A stretch of 64,000 nucleotides of DNA from contig CAZRMT010000003.1 of assembly GCA_964601265.1 (NCBI GenBank), forward strand, positions 1-64,000. The letters run 5' to 3'. The position numbers and the translations under genes were made by a program. The notes under the pieces were generated by a model, which was not told the DNA's origin, did not search any database, and was given only the letters and a program-made list of their open reading frames with translations. How positions within the stretch are numbered: position 1 is the first letter of the stretch; each line of letters starts with the position of its first letter. The DNA is from UBA4675 sp964601265 (lineage in GTDB: Bacteria > Bacillota > Clostridia > Christensenellales > Borkfalkiaceae). Of this stretch, positions 27,161 to 35,219 are shown piece after piece.

Positions 27161-27749
27161 AGACAAGCTTTTAAAATATTTTTTAGTAGCGAAAGAGAAT
27201 AAATATATTATCGAATACGATCCCGCTATCGGGGTGATACCTTCTGCAACGGGATTATGGAAAGACGACGGTAAATGGATATGCTCCATTGAAAACGACT
27301 TACTAAAAGTTTATACCGCAAGCGGAATATATAGGGGGTTTTCTCCGACGATTAAAGATTTTTCCAAAAGCGTTTCGTTCGAGGTGTATCATAGGCAAAA
27401 GTCATACGGGCGTTTACAAGTAGATAAAATGGTTTTATACGGAAAGGATAATCAAGAGGCGTGCGCTTTCGTGCAAGAAAACGGTAAAATTGTCGTATAC
27501 CGTAACGGCGAAGAAGTTACAAGAGTTACGACGAATTACGACGCACGAAACGCTTACGGACGAACCAGAATAGAAAAAAGAGGAAATGAAATAAAGTTTT
27601 ACGCAATAAAAACGTCCGACGAAAGCAAATCTCCCGAATTATGGTACACTTTAAACGTAGACGAAGAACTTGTAGGCGTAAAGTACTTTATTACTTTGGA
27701 TACGCAAGGGTATTGTTTTATAAAAAAAATGGTTTATATCGAGGGCTAA
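27153..27749 (+). CDS. Unknown protein partnered with the tail-like gene
   Basis: 198 residues, beta-rich, without signal peptide or membrane segment. The pattern of alternating short strands (GRLQVDKMVLYGKDNQEACAF..., YFITLDTQGYCFIKKMVYIEG) suggests a jelly-roll or lectin-like fold, possibly a carbohydrate-binding tip. The eight-base overlap with the upstream gene means co-translation. Function unknown. Confidence 0.6.
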   Translation: MRKDKLLKYFLVAKENKYIIEYDPAIGVIPSATGLWKDDGKWICSIENDLLKVYTASGIYRGFSPTIKDFSKSVSFEVYHRQKSYGRLQVDKMVLYGKDNQEACAFVQENGKIVVYRNGEEVTRVTTNYDARNAYGRTRIEKRGNEIKFYAIKTSDESKSPELWYTLNVDEELVGVKYFITLDTQGYCFIKKMVYIEG

Positions 27750-27786
27750 ATTTTAATTAAAAACGGACGGTTATTTTTAAACGCTA

Positions 27787-27815
27787 TTGACAACGATTCT
27801 AAATTAGTTTAAAAT
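27787..27815 (+). promoter_or_regulatory. Promoter of the SPFH gene
   Basis: TTGACA (27787-27792), 17-base spacer, TAAAAT (27810-27815). AGGAGGG lies just before ATG 27840. Confidence 0.7.
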
Positions 27816-27839
27816 CTTATAAAAAACAGGAGGGTTTTT

Positions 27840-28811
27840 ATGGAAGAAAAAATCTTAAAAGGCAAAAATCACGGTCTTTTGACTATTTGCTTGTGTGTAT
27901 TGGCAATGTGTGTAAGCGTCGTGCTTATGTTTTTGGGTACTTGGGGCGTGATCGTGGGGATTGTTTTATTGGTTTCGGCGTGTTTCCCGATTATGGGATT
28001 AAAGATTTTAAAACCGCAAGAAGCGTTGGTGTTAACCCTTTTCGGAAAATACGTAGGAACGCTTAAAGGCGAAGGATTTTATGCTGTAAACCCCTTTTGC
28101 GTTGCGATAAATCCCGCAAGCCACACTCGTTTAAACCAAAGCGGAGACGTTAAAACTTCGTCTTATGACGTTGTGGGAACAGACGGCGGTGCGTTTTTAT
28201 CGGGAAAAAGGATTTCGCTCAAAATAATGACGCTAAACAATAACCGTCAAAAAATAAACGACTGTTTGGGTAACCCCGTAGAAATAGGTATTGCGGTTAC
28301 TTGGAGAGTGGTTGATACTGCAAAAGCAGTGTTTAACGTGGACAATTATAAAGAGTATTTGTCCTTGCAATGCGACAGCGCCCTTAGAAACATCGTGCGT
28401 ATTTACCCCTACGACGTGGCGCCCAACGTGGATACCACGGGCGACGGTTTAGCCGATGAAGGCAGTTTAAGAGGTTCTAGCGAAATAGTTGCAGAACGAA
28501 TAAAGGGCGAGATACAAAGCCGTGTAAACGAGGCGGGTATAGAAATAATAGAGGCGAGAATAACGTATTTAGCGTACGCTCCCGAAATTGCCGCGGCAAT
28601 GCTACAACGTCAACAAGCTTCCGCTATAATAGACGCTAGAAAAATGATAGTAGACGGCGCAGTCGGAATGGTTGAAATGGCTCTTGACAGACTTAAACAA
28701 AACGGCACGGTAAAATTAGACGAAGATAAAAAAGCGACTATGGTGTCTAATCTTTTAGTCGTATTGTGCGGAAATAAGGACGCTCAACCCGTAGTAAAAA
28801 CGGGCGAGTAA
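27840..28811 (+). CDS. SPFH/band 7 domain membrane protein
   Basis: 323 residues. Two N-terminal membrane segments (LLTICLCVLAMCVSVVLMFLG and WGVIVGIVLLVSACFPIMG) precede the SPFH core, which has KPQEALVLTLFGKYVGTLKGEGFY, IGIAVTWRVVDTAKAVFNVDNYKEYL and the EAGIEIIEARITYLAYAPEIAAAMLQRQQA helix. Such flotillin/prohibitin relatives form ring assemblies that organise membrane microdomains. It has its own promoter and a strong hairpin behind it, so it is monocistronic. Confidence 0.9.
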   Translation: MEEKILKGKNHGLLTICLCVLAMCVSVVLMFLGTWGVIVGIVLLVSACFPIMGLKILKPQEALVLTLFGKYVGTLKGEGFYAVNPFCVAINPASHTRLNQSGDVKTSSYDVVGTDGGAFLSGKRISLKIMTLNNNRQKINDCLGNPVEIGIAVTWRVVDTAKAVFNVDNYKEYLSLQCDSALRNIVRIYPYDVAPNVDTTGDGLADEGSLRGSSEIVAERIKGEIQSRVNEAGIEIIEARITYLAYAPEIAAAMLQRQQASAIIDARKMIVDGAVGMVEMALDRLKQNGTVKLDEDKKATMVSNLLVVLCGNKDAQPVVKTGE

Positions 28812-28890
28812 AGTCGATATAAATTTGTAAAGAATAAAAATTGCTCACACTATGTAGAATGTGCTTAATTCTATTTTTACTCCTTAAATG

Positions 28891-28922
28891 CTTACGGCGT
28901 ACCCGAAAAGGTACGCCGTAAG
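28891..28922. terminator. Stem-loop between convergent SPFH and nucleoside importer genes
   Basis: CTTACGGCGTACC (28891-28903) pairs perfectly with GGTACGCCGTAAG (28910-28922) over 13 bp, loop CGAAAA. U-tracts are poor on both sides, but the stem is the only candidate terminator for both operons. Confidence 0.6.
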
Positions 28923-28941
28923 TTCAAGTTATTAAGTTTAG

Positions 28942-29940
28942 TTATCTGTCTTCTCTAAAATAGTTTAGTCCGAGCGAAGTGGGCGGTTGCGTTTCTTTTT
29001 TGCCGATAATACTCGTTACTATTAAAACTATAATGGTTACAACGTATGGGAGAATATCGGTAAACATTACGCCCCAAGCGTTTAAATGAATTCCGAAATT
29101 GCTTGCAAACGAGCCGAATCTGTCGAGTAAACCGAACAAGAAAGAACCGAGTATTGCGATAGAGGGGTTCCACGTAGAGAATATAACCAGCGCTAAGGCA
29201 AGCCAGCCGAACGCTTCCACGTTGGCGGAGTTATCCCAAATTCCGTTAGATTTATTCATAACGTAAAACATTCCGCCTATTCCTGAAATTGCCGAACCTA
29301 TTAAAATTGCCGAGTATTTATATCCGTTGGTGTTAATACCCATAGCGTCTGCCGTTGCGGGGCTTTCGCCTACGGCTCTTAAATTTAGTCCGACTCTCGT
29401 CTTTTTAAGGATAAAGAATAATCCTACCGCTAAACCTATTGCAAGGTACACGAGTATTCCGTGGGAGAGGAAAATTTCCCCGAACCAACCTAATTTATCG
29501 GCAAACGGTAAACTTTTTTTAAGAATTTTACTTGCTTTCGTGAGATTAGCTTTACCTTTTTCACTGTTAACGTTTCCCATAAAGTAGGAGGCAAATCCTG
29601 CGCCGAAAGTTGTTAATGCAAGACCTACTATGTTTTGGTTACAGCGAAGCGAAACCGTTAAAAACGCATATATAAGTCCGCCTAACGCCGCAAAGAGCAT
29701 AGAGCCGATTAAAGCGAGTAATACGACTAAAATATACCAAGCGTTAGAGGGGTTGGATAAAGCGTTCATATATTTAGATACGAACAAACATCCGCCGTAT
29801 GCGCCCATACACATAATTCCGGGGGTTCCTAGGTTCAAATGCCCCGATTTTTCGGTAATCATTTCGCCTAAACAACCGTACAACAAAACTATTGCGGAGA
29901 GTGTGGAAAGAACCACGTAACTAATAAAACTGTTGCTCAC
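28942..29940 (-). CDS. nupQ: Nucleoside ABC transporter permease (NupQ/YufQ type)
   Basis: 332 residues, about nine membrane helices. Family landmarks are EKSGHLNLGTPGIMCMGA near the N terminus, and NLRAVGESPATADAMGIN in the central cytoplasmic loop, typical of BMP-dependent nucleoside importers. GTG start at 29940 overlaps the upstream permease stop in GTGA. Last gene of the riboswitch-controlled purine operon. Confidence 0.9.
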   Translation of the reverse strand: MSNSFISYVVLSTLSAIVLLYGCLGEMITEKSGHLNLGTPGIMCMGAYGGCLFVSKYMNALSNPSNAWYILVVLLALIGSMLFAALGGLIYAFLTVSLRCNQNIVGLALTTFGAGFASYFMGNVNSEKGKANLTKASKILKKSLPFADKLGWFGEIFLSHGILVYLAIGLAVGLFFILKKTRVGLNLRAVGESPATADAMGINTNGYKYSAILIGSAISGIGGMFYVMNKSNGIWDNSANVEAFGWLALALVIFSTWNPSIAILGSFLFGLLDRFGSFASNFGIHLNAWGVMFTDILPYVVTIIVLIVTSIIGKKETQPPTSLGLNYFREDR

Positions 29941-31127
29941 TTTGTTACCTCCTCGTCGTTTTCTTGAATCGTTTCGTATTCTACGGCGTCGCTTTTTACT
30001 TCTTTTTCGTTGCTTATTACTTCAACCGTTTCTTTTTTCTTTTTACGGAAGTTGATTTTATATTCTATAAAGAATTCTCCGGCTATTACTAAGAAGTAAA
30101 TTATACCCAAAACTATGTTTGAAATAGATTTGTTATACAAGTAGAATTCTGATTGAACGTAGCTCATACCTGTGTTTGTAAACGCAATAAATAATGATGA
30201 AATTATCATAAGGAGCGGGTCTAATTTTGCAAGCCACGCCACCATTATAGAGGTAAATCCCATATTTTTAGCCGTTTCGGTACTTACGCTGTAATCAAAT
30301 CCTCCCGTCAATATTAAGCCTATTAGTCCGCAAATCGCTCCCGATAACGCCATGGTGCGGATAAGTACTTTTTTAACGTTTATGCCTGCGTATTTGGCGG
30401 TGTTTTCGCTTTCGCCTACGACGGATATTTCGTAACCGTGTTTGCTAAATTTATAATAAACGAAACTTAAAATCGTTAATATTGCCACTATAACTATAAG
30501 CAATACTTCTTGATGTCCGCCCCAAATAGCCAAGTGACTGCTTTTTACGGTCGGCATGGTAGAACCTTGCGTAGAGTTTTGTTTTACGAAAAACGCAACG
30601 AGTTTCACTGCTATATAGTTTGTCATAAGGGTGAAAAGCGATTCGTTTGTTTTAAAAAAGGCTTTAAAAATCGCGGGGATAACCGCCCAAACGGCGCCTG
30701 CCAAAATAGAGGAGATTATCATAAGCGGAATAACCGCTCCGTCCGACCAGCCTTTTTTGTCGCCTAAGTAAAACATACACATGGCGCTTGCTAAGGCTCC
30801 CATTAAAATCTGTCCGTTACCGCCGAGGTTCCAAAACTTCATTTTAAAAGCGGGAATAAGCGCGAGACCTACGCCCAAAAGCAAAAACGTTTCTTTTAAA
30901 AGTTTCCAAATTCTTATGTCCGTTCCAAAGTTTCCGTCTATAAGCGTAGCAAAGAAATAAACGGGGTTTACGCCTGCTACTATCGCAAGAATAATAGAGC
31001 TTATCAAAAGTCCGCCTACTACCGTGCCAAGCTTAATTAAAATCACGGCGTATTTCGGTAGAGAAGTTTTAGAACGACGGGAAATGTGAAACAACGGTTC
31101 CCTTAAGGTTTTATCTTTAGTCTTCAT
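29937..31127 (-). CDS. nupP: Nucleoside ABC transporter permease (NupP/YufP type)
   Basis: 396 residues from ATG 31127, which follows AGGAG; an upstream in-frame start at 31199 would run 83 bases into the ATPase gene. About nine membrane helices, with LWKLLKETFLLLGVGLALIPAFKMKFWNLGGNGQ, and the conserved loop VVGESENTAKYAGINVKK. The C-terminal tail of about 45 residues is highly charged. Forms the heteromeric channel with the next permease. Confidence 0.9.
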   Translation of the reverse strand: MKTKDKTLREPLFHISRRSKTSLPKYAVILIKLGTVVGGLLISSIILAIVAGVNPVYFFATLIDGNFGTDIRIWKLLKETFLLLGVGLALIPAFKMKFWNLGGNGQILMGALASAMCMFYLGDKKGWSDGAVIPLMIISSILAGAVWAVIPAIFKAFFKTNESLFTLMTNYIAVKLVAFFVKQNSTQGSTMPTVKSSHLAIWGGHQEVLLIVIVAILTILSFVYYKFSKHGYEISVVGESENTAKYAGINVKKVLIRTMALSGAICGLIGLILTGGFDYSVSTETAKNMGFTSIMVAWLAKLDPLLMIISSLFIAFTNTGMSYVQSEFYLYNKSISNIVLGIIYFLVIAGEFFIEYKINFRKKKKETVEVISNEKEVKSDAVEYETIQENDEEVTK

Positions 31128-32853
31128 TGTTCTTGTTCTCCTTAACTTTTGCTTGTTCCCACTGTTCTTCGGTGAGGTTACTGTCTTTAGCTTTACCAAA
31201 GTTTTTGTCTTTCTTTTCTTCGGTTAAGTCGAGCGAGCCGGTCATCATAAGTCCGAGCTGTTCCTTACTCGTTTTGTTTGCGTGTACTATTCCCATAACC
31301 TTGCCGTGGCAAATAACCATAATTTTATCGCAAAGTGCAAGCATTACGTCTAAGTCTTCGCCCACGAAAAGTATTCCCGTCCCTTTTTTCTTTTGTTCGT
31401 TTAGTATATCGTATATCACGTAAGAAGAGTTAATATCCAAGCCTCTTACGGGGTAAGCGGTTACTATAACGTTAGGGGAGGATTCGATTTCTCTGCCGAC
31501 GAGTACCTTTTGTACGTTTCCGCCCGAAAGCTGTCTTACGGGGGTTTCGGAAGAGGGCGTTACTATTTCAAGTCGCTCTATAAGTTGTTTAGCACGTCTT
31601 CTTGCGTCCTTTCTGTCAACGAAAGGCCAAGCCTTGTTTACAAATTTAATAAGCAGATTTAAAATCTTTTTATTCGCCTTTTTAAAGTCCGTTTCGGTTT
31701 CCGAAATTTCCTTTAATTTAAGGTGAAAATCGTCGTTAAAGGTTTTAAGCATCATATTGTCGGTAATGCTCATAGAGGGAACCAAGCCCATACCCAAACG
31801 GTCCTCGGGGATAAAGCTCATAGATATTCCCTTTTGTATAATCGTTTTTGGGGGAAGTCCTAAAATGCTTTCGCCTTTATGCATAATAAATCCGCCGGAA
31901 ACGGGACGTAAGCCGGCAATCGCTTCGCAAAGTTCCTTTTGTCCGCAACCCGAAATTCCCGCAACGCCTAAAATTTCGCCACCGCGGATATAAAAGCTTG
32001 CGTTTTTTATAGCTTCGCTTCCGTCGTCCTTTTTAACGGATAAATCTCTTATTTCGAGTAGCGGTCTATCAAATTCGGTCAAAGGTCTTTCTATTTTTAG
32101 CTCGACCTTTTTGCCGACCATCATTTCGGTTAAAATATTTTGGTTTGCGTCTTTCGTGTCTATCGTTCCCACGTATTCGCCCTTTCTTAAAATGGCGACT
32201 CTGTCGGATATTTCCATAACCTCGTTGAGTTTATGGGTGATTATTATTATTGACTTTCCGTCCGCTTTCATATTGCGTATAACAGCAAAAAGTTTTTGAG
32301 TTTCTTGCGGGGTGAGTACGGCGGTGGGTTCGTCCAAAATTAAAACGTTCGCTCCGCGGTACAATACTTTGACTATTTCCAAAGTTTGCTTTTCGGAAAC
32401 GGACATATCGTATACTTTTTTGTCTAAATCTATTTCGAAACCGTATTTGTCGCAAATTTCTTTTACGGCGTTACGGATTATATTCAATTTGTATGGTATT
32501 TTTTTGTCAAGCCCCAAAACTACGTTTTGTAAAGCGGTAAAAAGTTCAACGAGTTTAAAGTGTTGGTGAACCATACCTATATGCAAGTCGTATGCGTCTT
32601 TCGGGGTTTTAATGTTGGCAAGTTCGCCGTTTACGTAAATATGTCCCTCGTCGGGGAAGTATATTCCCGAAAGCATATTCATAAGGGTAGTTTTTCCGCT
32701 TCCGTTTTCGCCCAAAAGGGATAAAACTTCGCCTTTATATAAGTTAAATGTAACGCCCTTGTTCGCTATAACGGGTCCAAACGTTTTGCCTATGTTTTCA
32801 AAACGGACGGCTACGTTTTCGTTAAGTTGTTCCGTTGTCTGTTCTAAGTTCAT
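31117..32853 (-). CDS. nupO: Nucleoside ABC transporter ATP-binding protein (NupO/YufO type), two ABC domains
   Basis: 578 residues with two nucleotide-binding domains. Domain 1: Walker A GENGSGKTT, degenerate signature MSVSEKQTLE, Walker B VLILDEPTAVL. Domain 2: degenerate Walker A (GISGCGQKEL), canonical signature LSGGNVQK, degenerate Walker B (VIVTAYPVRGLD). This asymmetry is standard for the family (RbsA-like). It energises the two permeases that follow; stop and next start overlap by 11 bases. Confidence 0.92.
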   Translation of the reverse strand: MNLEQTTEQLNENVAVRFENIGKTFGPVIANKGVTFNLYKGEVLSLLGENGSGKTTLMNMLSGIYFPDEGHIYVNGELANIKTPKDAYDLHIGMVHQHFKLVELFTALQNVVLGLDKKIPYKLNIIRNAVKEICDKYGFEIDLDKKVYDMSVSEKQTLEIVKVLYRGANVLILDEPTAVLTPQETQKLFAVIRNMKADGKSIIIITHKLNEVMEISDRVAILRKGEYVGTIDTKDANQNILTEMMVGKKVELKIERPLTEFDRPLLEIRDLSVKKDDGSEAIKNASFYIRGGEILGVAGISGCGQKELCEAIAGLRPVSGGFIMHKGESILGLPPKTIIQKGISMSFIPEDRLGMGLVPSMSITDNMMLKTFNDDFHLKLKEISETETDFKKANKKILNLLIKFVNKAWPFVDRKDARRRAKQLIERLEIVTPSSETPVRQLSGGNVQKVLVGREIESSPNVIVTAYPVRGLDINSSYVIYDILNEQKKKGTGILFVGEDLDVMLALCDKIMVICHGKVMGIVHANKTSKEQLGLMMTGSLDLTEEKKDKNFGKAKDSNLTEEQWEQAKVKENKNNED

Positions 32854-32916
32854 TTGTCTGTCCTTAATTTTGTTTTGTAGTTCAAGTTGTATTTACGTTC
32901 TTAAAAAACAATATAT

Positions 32917-32942
32917 CCAAGGGGCGACGTTGCACCCCTTGG
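32917..32942 (-). terminator. Intercistronic stem-loop after the BMP lipoprotein gene
   Basis: CCAAGGGG (32917-32924) pairs with CCCCTTGG (32935-32942). In the minus direction it is followed after a few bases by a T6 run. It probably stabilises or partly terminates the transcript so that binding protein exceeds transporter. Confidence 0.55.
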
Positions 32943-32978
32943 GTATAGTTTAATTTTAATTATTAACCTAATTTATAA

Positions 32979-34220
32979 TTAGGAAGCGTATTCTAATTCT
33001 ATTCCGTCGATATCGATATCGAAGTAAGGAGCAGAACGAACTGCGGATTCGTCAAAGAAAGAAATTCCGTTTACCGTTTTAATTACTTCGGTTCCGTTTT
33101 TCTTAGCGCTCGTTAACTTGCCTTCGGTCATCGTAACGTCGGTAAGTTCGGCAAAAGCTCCGCCCGCATAAGAAGTAACGGTGAATAAAGAAGTGTCGAA
33201 TACTTTCTTAGTTCCGTTTTGTAAAGCGGCTTTGTAGGTGTCGATTACGGTTTGAGTTCCTGCAACTGCGGCTTTTTTACCGACTTCGGTTAAAACAACG
33301 CTTCCGGTGGTTAAAGTACCCGTCCAATCGGTGTCGATAGCCTCTCCGTTTTTAACGCAGTCGATGATGTATTCGAAGTAGGGTTGCCAGTTGATTCTGG
33401 AAGATACGATAAAGGTGTTTTCGCAACGGCTTTCGGTGCTTCCGTTATAAGAAACGTTAGGAACGCCGGCGGTTTCACAAGCCATAGGAGCTCCCCAAGA
33501 GTCTGCGTGTTGAGAAATAAGTACGCAACCTGCACTTATAAGCGATTGAGCTGCGGCTTCTTCTTTATCTTGGTCGTACCAAGAGTCGGTGAATTTAACT
33601 TTCATATTTACGGTTACGGTGATATTAGCGTCTTTTAAAGCGCTACGAACTCCGAGCAACCAAGAAGTGTAACCCGATTTAACTTCGGCATAGGGGAAAG
33701 CGCCAACGTATCCAACGGTGATAACGCCGTTTTTAGCGATATTGTTGTTAGCGGTATACATAGCGGCTAATTTTAAACCTGCCGCAACGCCAGCAAGATA
33801 TCTTCCTTCGTAAATAGAAGCGAATGCGTTGTGGAAGTTAGCTATATTTTTGCTTTGAGCTTGAGTTCCGGTAGCGTGACAGAATTGAACGTTGGGGAAC
33901 TTTTTAGCGGCTGCGATAATGTAATCTTCGTGACCGAAAGAGTCGGCGAATACTAATTTACATCCGCTGTCTGCAAGGTCTTCTGCGGTTGTTTGAGCGT
34001 CTGCGGTTTCAGGAACGTTCGTTTTGATAACAGCCTTAACGTCTTTAGCTTTACAAGCCGCCTTAAAAGCGTCTATAAAGTTTTTGTCGTAAGTGGAGTT
34101 GTCGTCGTGTAAGCAAACGAGACCTACTTTCATTTTGTTATCTTTCTTTCCGCAAGCGGTAAACGAAAGACAAGCGAGTGCCATGCTCAAAGTGAGCAAA
34201 AGAGTGATAAACTTCTTCAT
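32979..34220 (-). CDS. BMP/PnrA-family purine nucleoside-binding lipoprotein
   Basis: 413 residues. Signal peptide with lipobox LSFTAC (Cys at about 22), then the BMP domain: KVGLVCLHDDNSTYDKNFIDAF, LVFADSFGHEDYI, GVITVGYVGAFPYAEV and LISQHADSWGAPMACE. BMP proteins bind nucleosides (PnrA, YufN). It is 38 bases after xpt and controlled by the same riboswitch, which supports purine uptake. Confidence 0.92.
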   Translation of the reverse strand: MKKFITLLLTLSMALACLSFTACGKKDNKMKVGLVCLHDDNSTYDKNFIDAFKAACKAKDVKAVIKTNVPETADAQTTAEDLADSGCKLVFADSFGHEDYIIAAAKKFPNVQFCHATGTQAQSKNIANFHNAFASIYEGRYLAGVAAGLKLAAMYTANNNIAKNGVITVGYVGAFPYAEVKSGYTSWLLGVRSALKDANITVTVNMKVKFTDSWYDQDKEEAAAQSLISAGCVLISQHADSWGAPMACETAGVPNVSYNGSTESRCENTFIVSSRINWQPYFEYIIDCVKNGEAIDTDWTGTLTTGSVVLTEVGKKAAVAGTQTVIDTYKAALQNGTKKVFDTSLFTVTSYAGGAFAELTDVTMTEGKLTSAKKNGTEVIKTVNGISFFDESAVRSAPYFDIDIDGIELEYAS

Positions 34221-34258
34221 TTTTTATTCCTCCATATCCCTTTCGGGTTTATTAGACT

Positions 34259-34834
34259 TTATTGCTGACGGAAAACTATACCGTTTTCGTCCATTTTATC
34301 GACGATGGCTAGCGATAAAAGGTCAACGCCTTTTTCTCTCAATTTGTCGCCTCCGCCTTGAAAACCTTTTTCAACCGCAACGGCAATGCCTTTCAAGGTC
34401 GCTCCCGCTTGGTTTACTATATCTATTAAAGCGTTTAACGCTTCTCCGTTGGCTAAAAAATCGTCTATTAACAAAACGTTGTCGTTTTCGTTTAAATATT
34501 CTTTAGAAACGACCACGTTGTTTCTAACGTTATGCGTAAAGGAGTAGGCTGAAGAAACGTAAACGTCGCTACTCATATTAGAAGTTTTGCTTTTTTTGGC
34601 AAAAACCATTTTGCAATTAAAAAACTGCGCAGTAATGCTCGCCAAAGCAATCCCCGATGCTTCTATCGTGACGATTTTGTTTACCCCGCAGTCCTTAAAA
34701 CGACTATATATTTCTTTGCCCAATTCGACTAATAGTTCGACGTCTATTTGATTATTCAAAAAAGAATCTACTTTAAGCACGTTGCCTTGTAGAACTTTTC
34801 CGTCAAGTTTTATTCTGTCTTCTAAAAGTCTCAT
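34259..34834 (-). CDS. xpt: Xanthine phosphoribosyltransferase
   Basis: 191 residues from ATG 34834, with AAGGA upstream. The longer open frame to 34882 would translate the riboswitch terminator and is rejected. MRLLEDRIKLDGKVLQGNVLKVDSFLNNQID matches Xpt N termini; the PRPP site is VLLIDDFLANGEALN near residue 125; KIVTIEASGIALA is conserved. It converts xanthine (and guanine) with PRPP to XMP (GMP). First gene of a purine salvage/uptake operon. Confidence 0.95.
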   Translation of the reverse strand: MRLLEDRIKLDGKVLQGNVLKVDSFLNNQIDVELLVELGKEIYSRFKDCGVNKIVTIEASGIALASITAQFFNCKMVFAKKSKTSNMSSDVYVSSAYSFTHNVRNNVVVSKEYLNENDNVLLIDDFLANGEALNALIDIVNQAGATLKGIAVAVEKGFQGGGDKLREKGVDLLSLAIVDKMDENGIVFRQQ

Positions 34835-34849
34835 AACGTTCCTTTGCAT

Positions 34850-34878
34850 AAAAAAGCGGATATGATTTACCATACCCG
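34850..34878 (-). terminator. Riboswitch-controlled terminator before xpt
   Basis: Minus strand: CGGGTATG, loop, CATATCCG, then C and a T-run. It lies directly before the xpt ribosome site and is the expected expression platform of the guanine aptamer upstream. Confidence 0.7.
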
Positions 34879-34920
34879 ACAAACGACAATGCTAATAAAA
34901 CGACAAAGTTTTATATAACG

Positions 34921-34997
34921 CAAGTCGAATAGTCGTATTTATAGGCGATACGGTAGAAACTCTCGGGCCTTTTATTATCCGAGTATATATTCGCTTG
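34921..34997 (-). ncRNA. Purine riboswitch aptamer, guanine class
   Basis: Minus strand. P1 arms CAAGCGAAT and ATTCGACTTG; P2 arms CTCGG/CCGAG; the highly conserved AGTTTCTACC joining segment; P3 arms GTAT/ATAC; then GACTA. The C in GACTA is at the specificity position, so guanine (or hypoxanthine/xanthine) rather than adenine is sensed. P3 is short. It controls xpt and, by readthrough, the BMP transporter genes. Confidence 0.9.
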
Positions 34998-35014
34998 ATT
35001 TATTTTATGGCTTG

Positions 35015-35044
35015 ATTATACAAGAGGTATTTTTTTTTGTCAAA
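35015..35044 (-). promoter_or_regulatory. Promoter of the purine operon
   Basis: Minus strand: TTGACA (35044-35039), 18-base spacer, TATAAT (35020-35015). Transcription would begin just before the aptamer. Confidence 0.8.
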
Positions 35045-35163
35045 CGATTTTCACCCTTTTTTCAAAAATATTTATTTTTATTTTTTTGAGGTTGCGTTTT
35101 TCTTACGATACAATATATTGTATATAATAAGGTTTAAAAGCGAGAAAAATATCCTTAATAAAT

Positions 35164-35192
35164 TTGACAAAGGGAAGTAAAGAGTTTATAAT
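35164..35192 (+). promoter_or_regulatory. Promoter of aspS
   Basis: Perfect TTGACA (35164-35169), 17-base spacer, perfect TATAAT (35187-35192). The leader to ATG 35220 is only about 20 bases, with GAGG as ribosome site; no T-box is visible. Confidence 0.85.
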
Positions 35193-35219
35193 AAATTTAT
35201 ATTTGACTTCGAGGTAGTT

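Noticed and set aside
31128..31199. Longer N terminus for the NupP-type permease
   Set aside because: It would overlap the ATPase gene by 83 bases, and the ATG at 31127 has its own AGGAG.
34835..34882. Longer xpt reading frame with 16 extra N-terminal residues
   Set aside because: The extra codons lie in the riboswitch terminator and the ribosome site AAGGA stands before the ATG at 34834; the shorter form matches the family length.
35045..35219. T-box leader before aspS
   Set aside because: The promoter at 35164-35192 leaves a leader of only about 20 bases, and no T-box sequence is seen.
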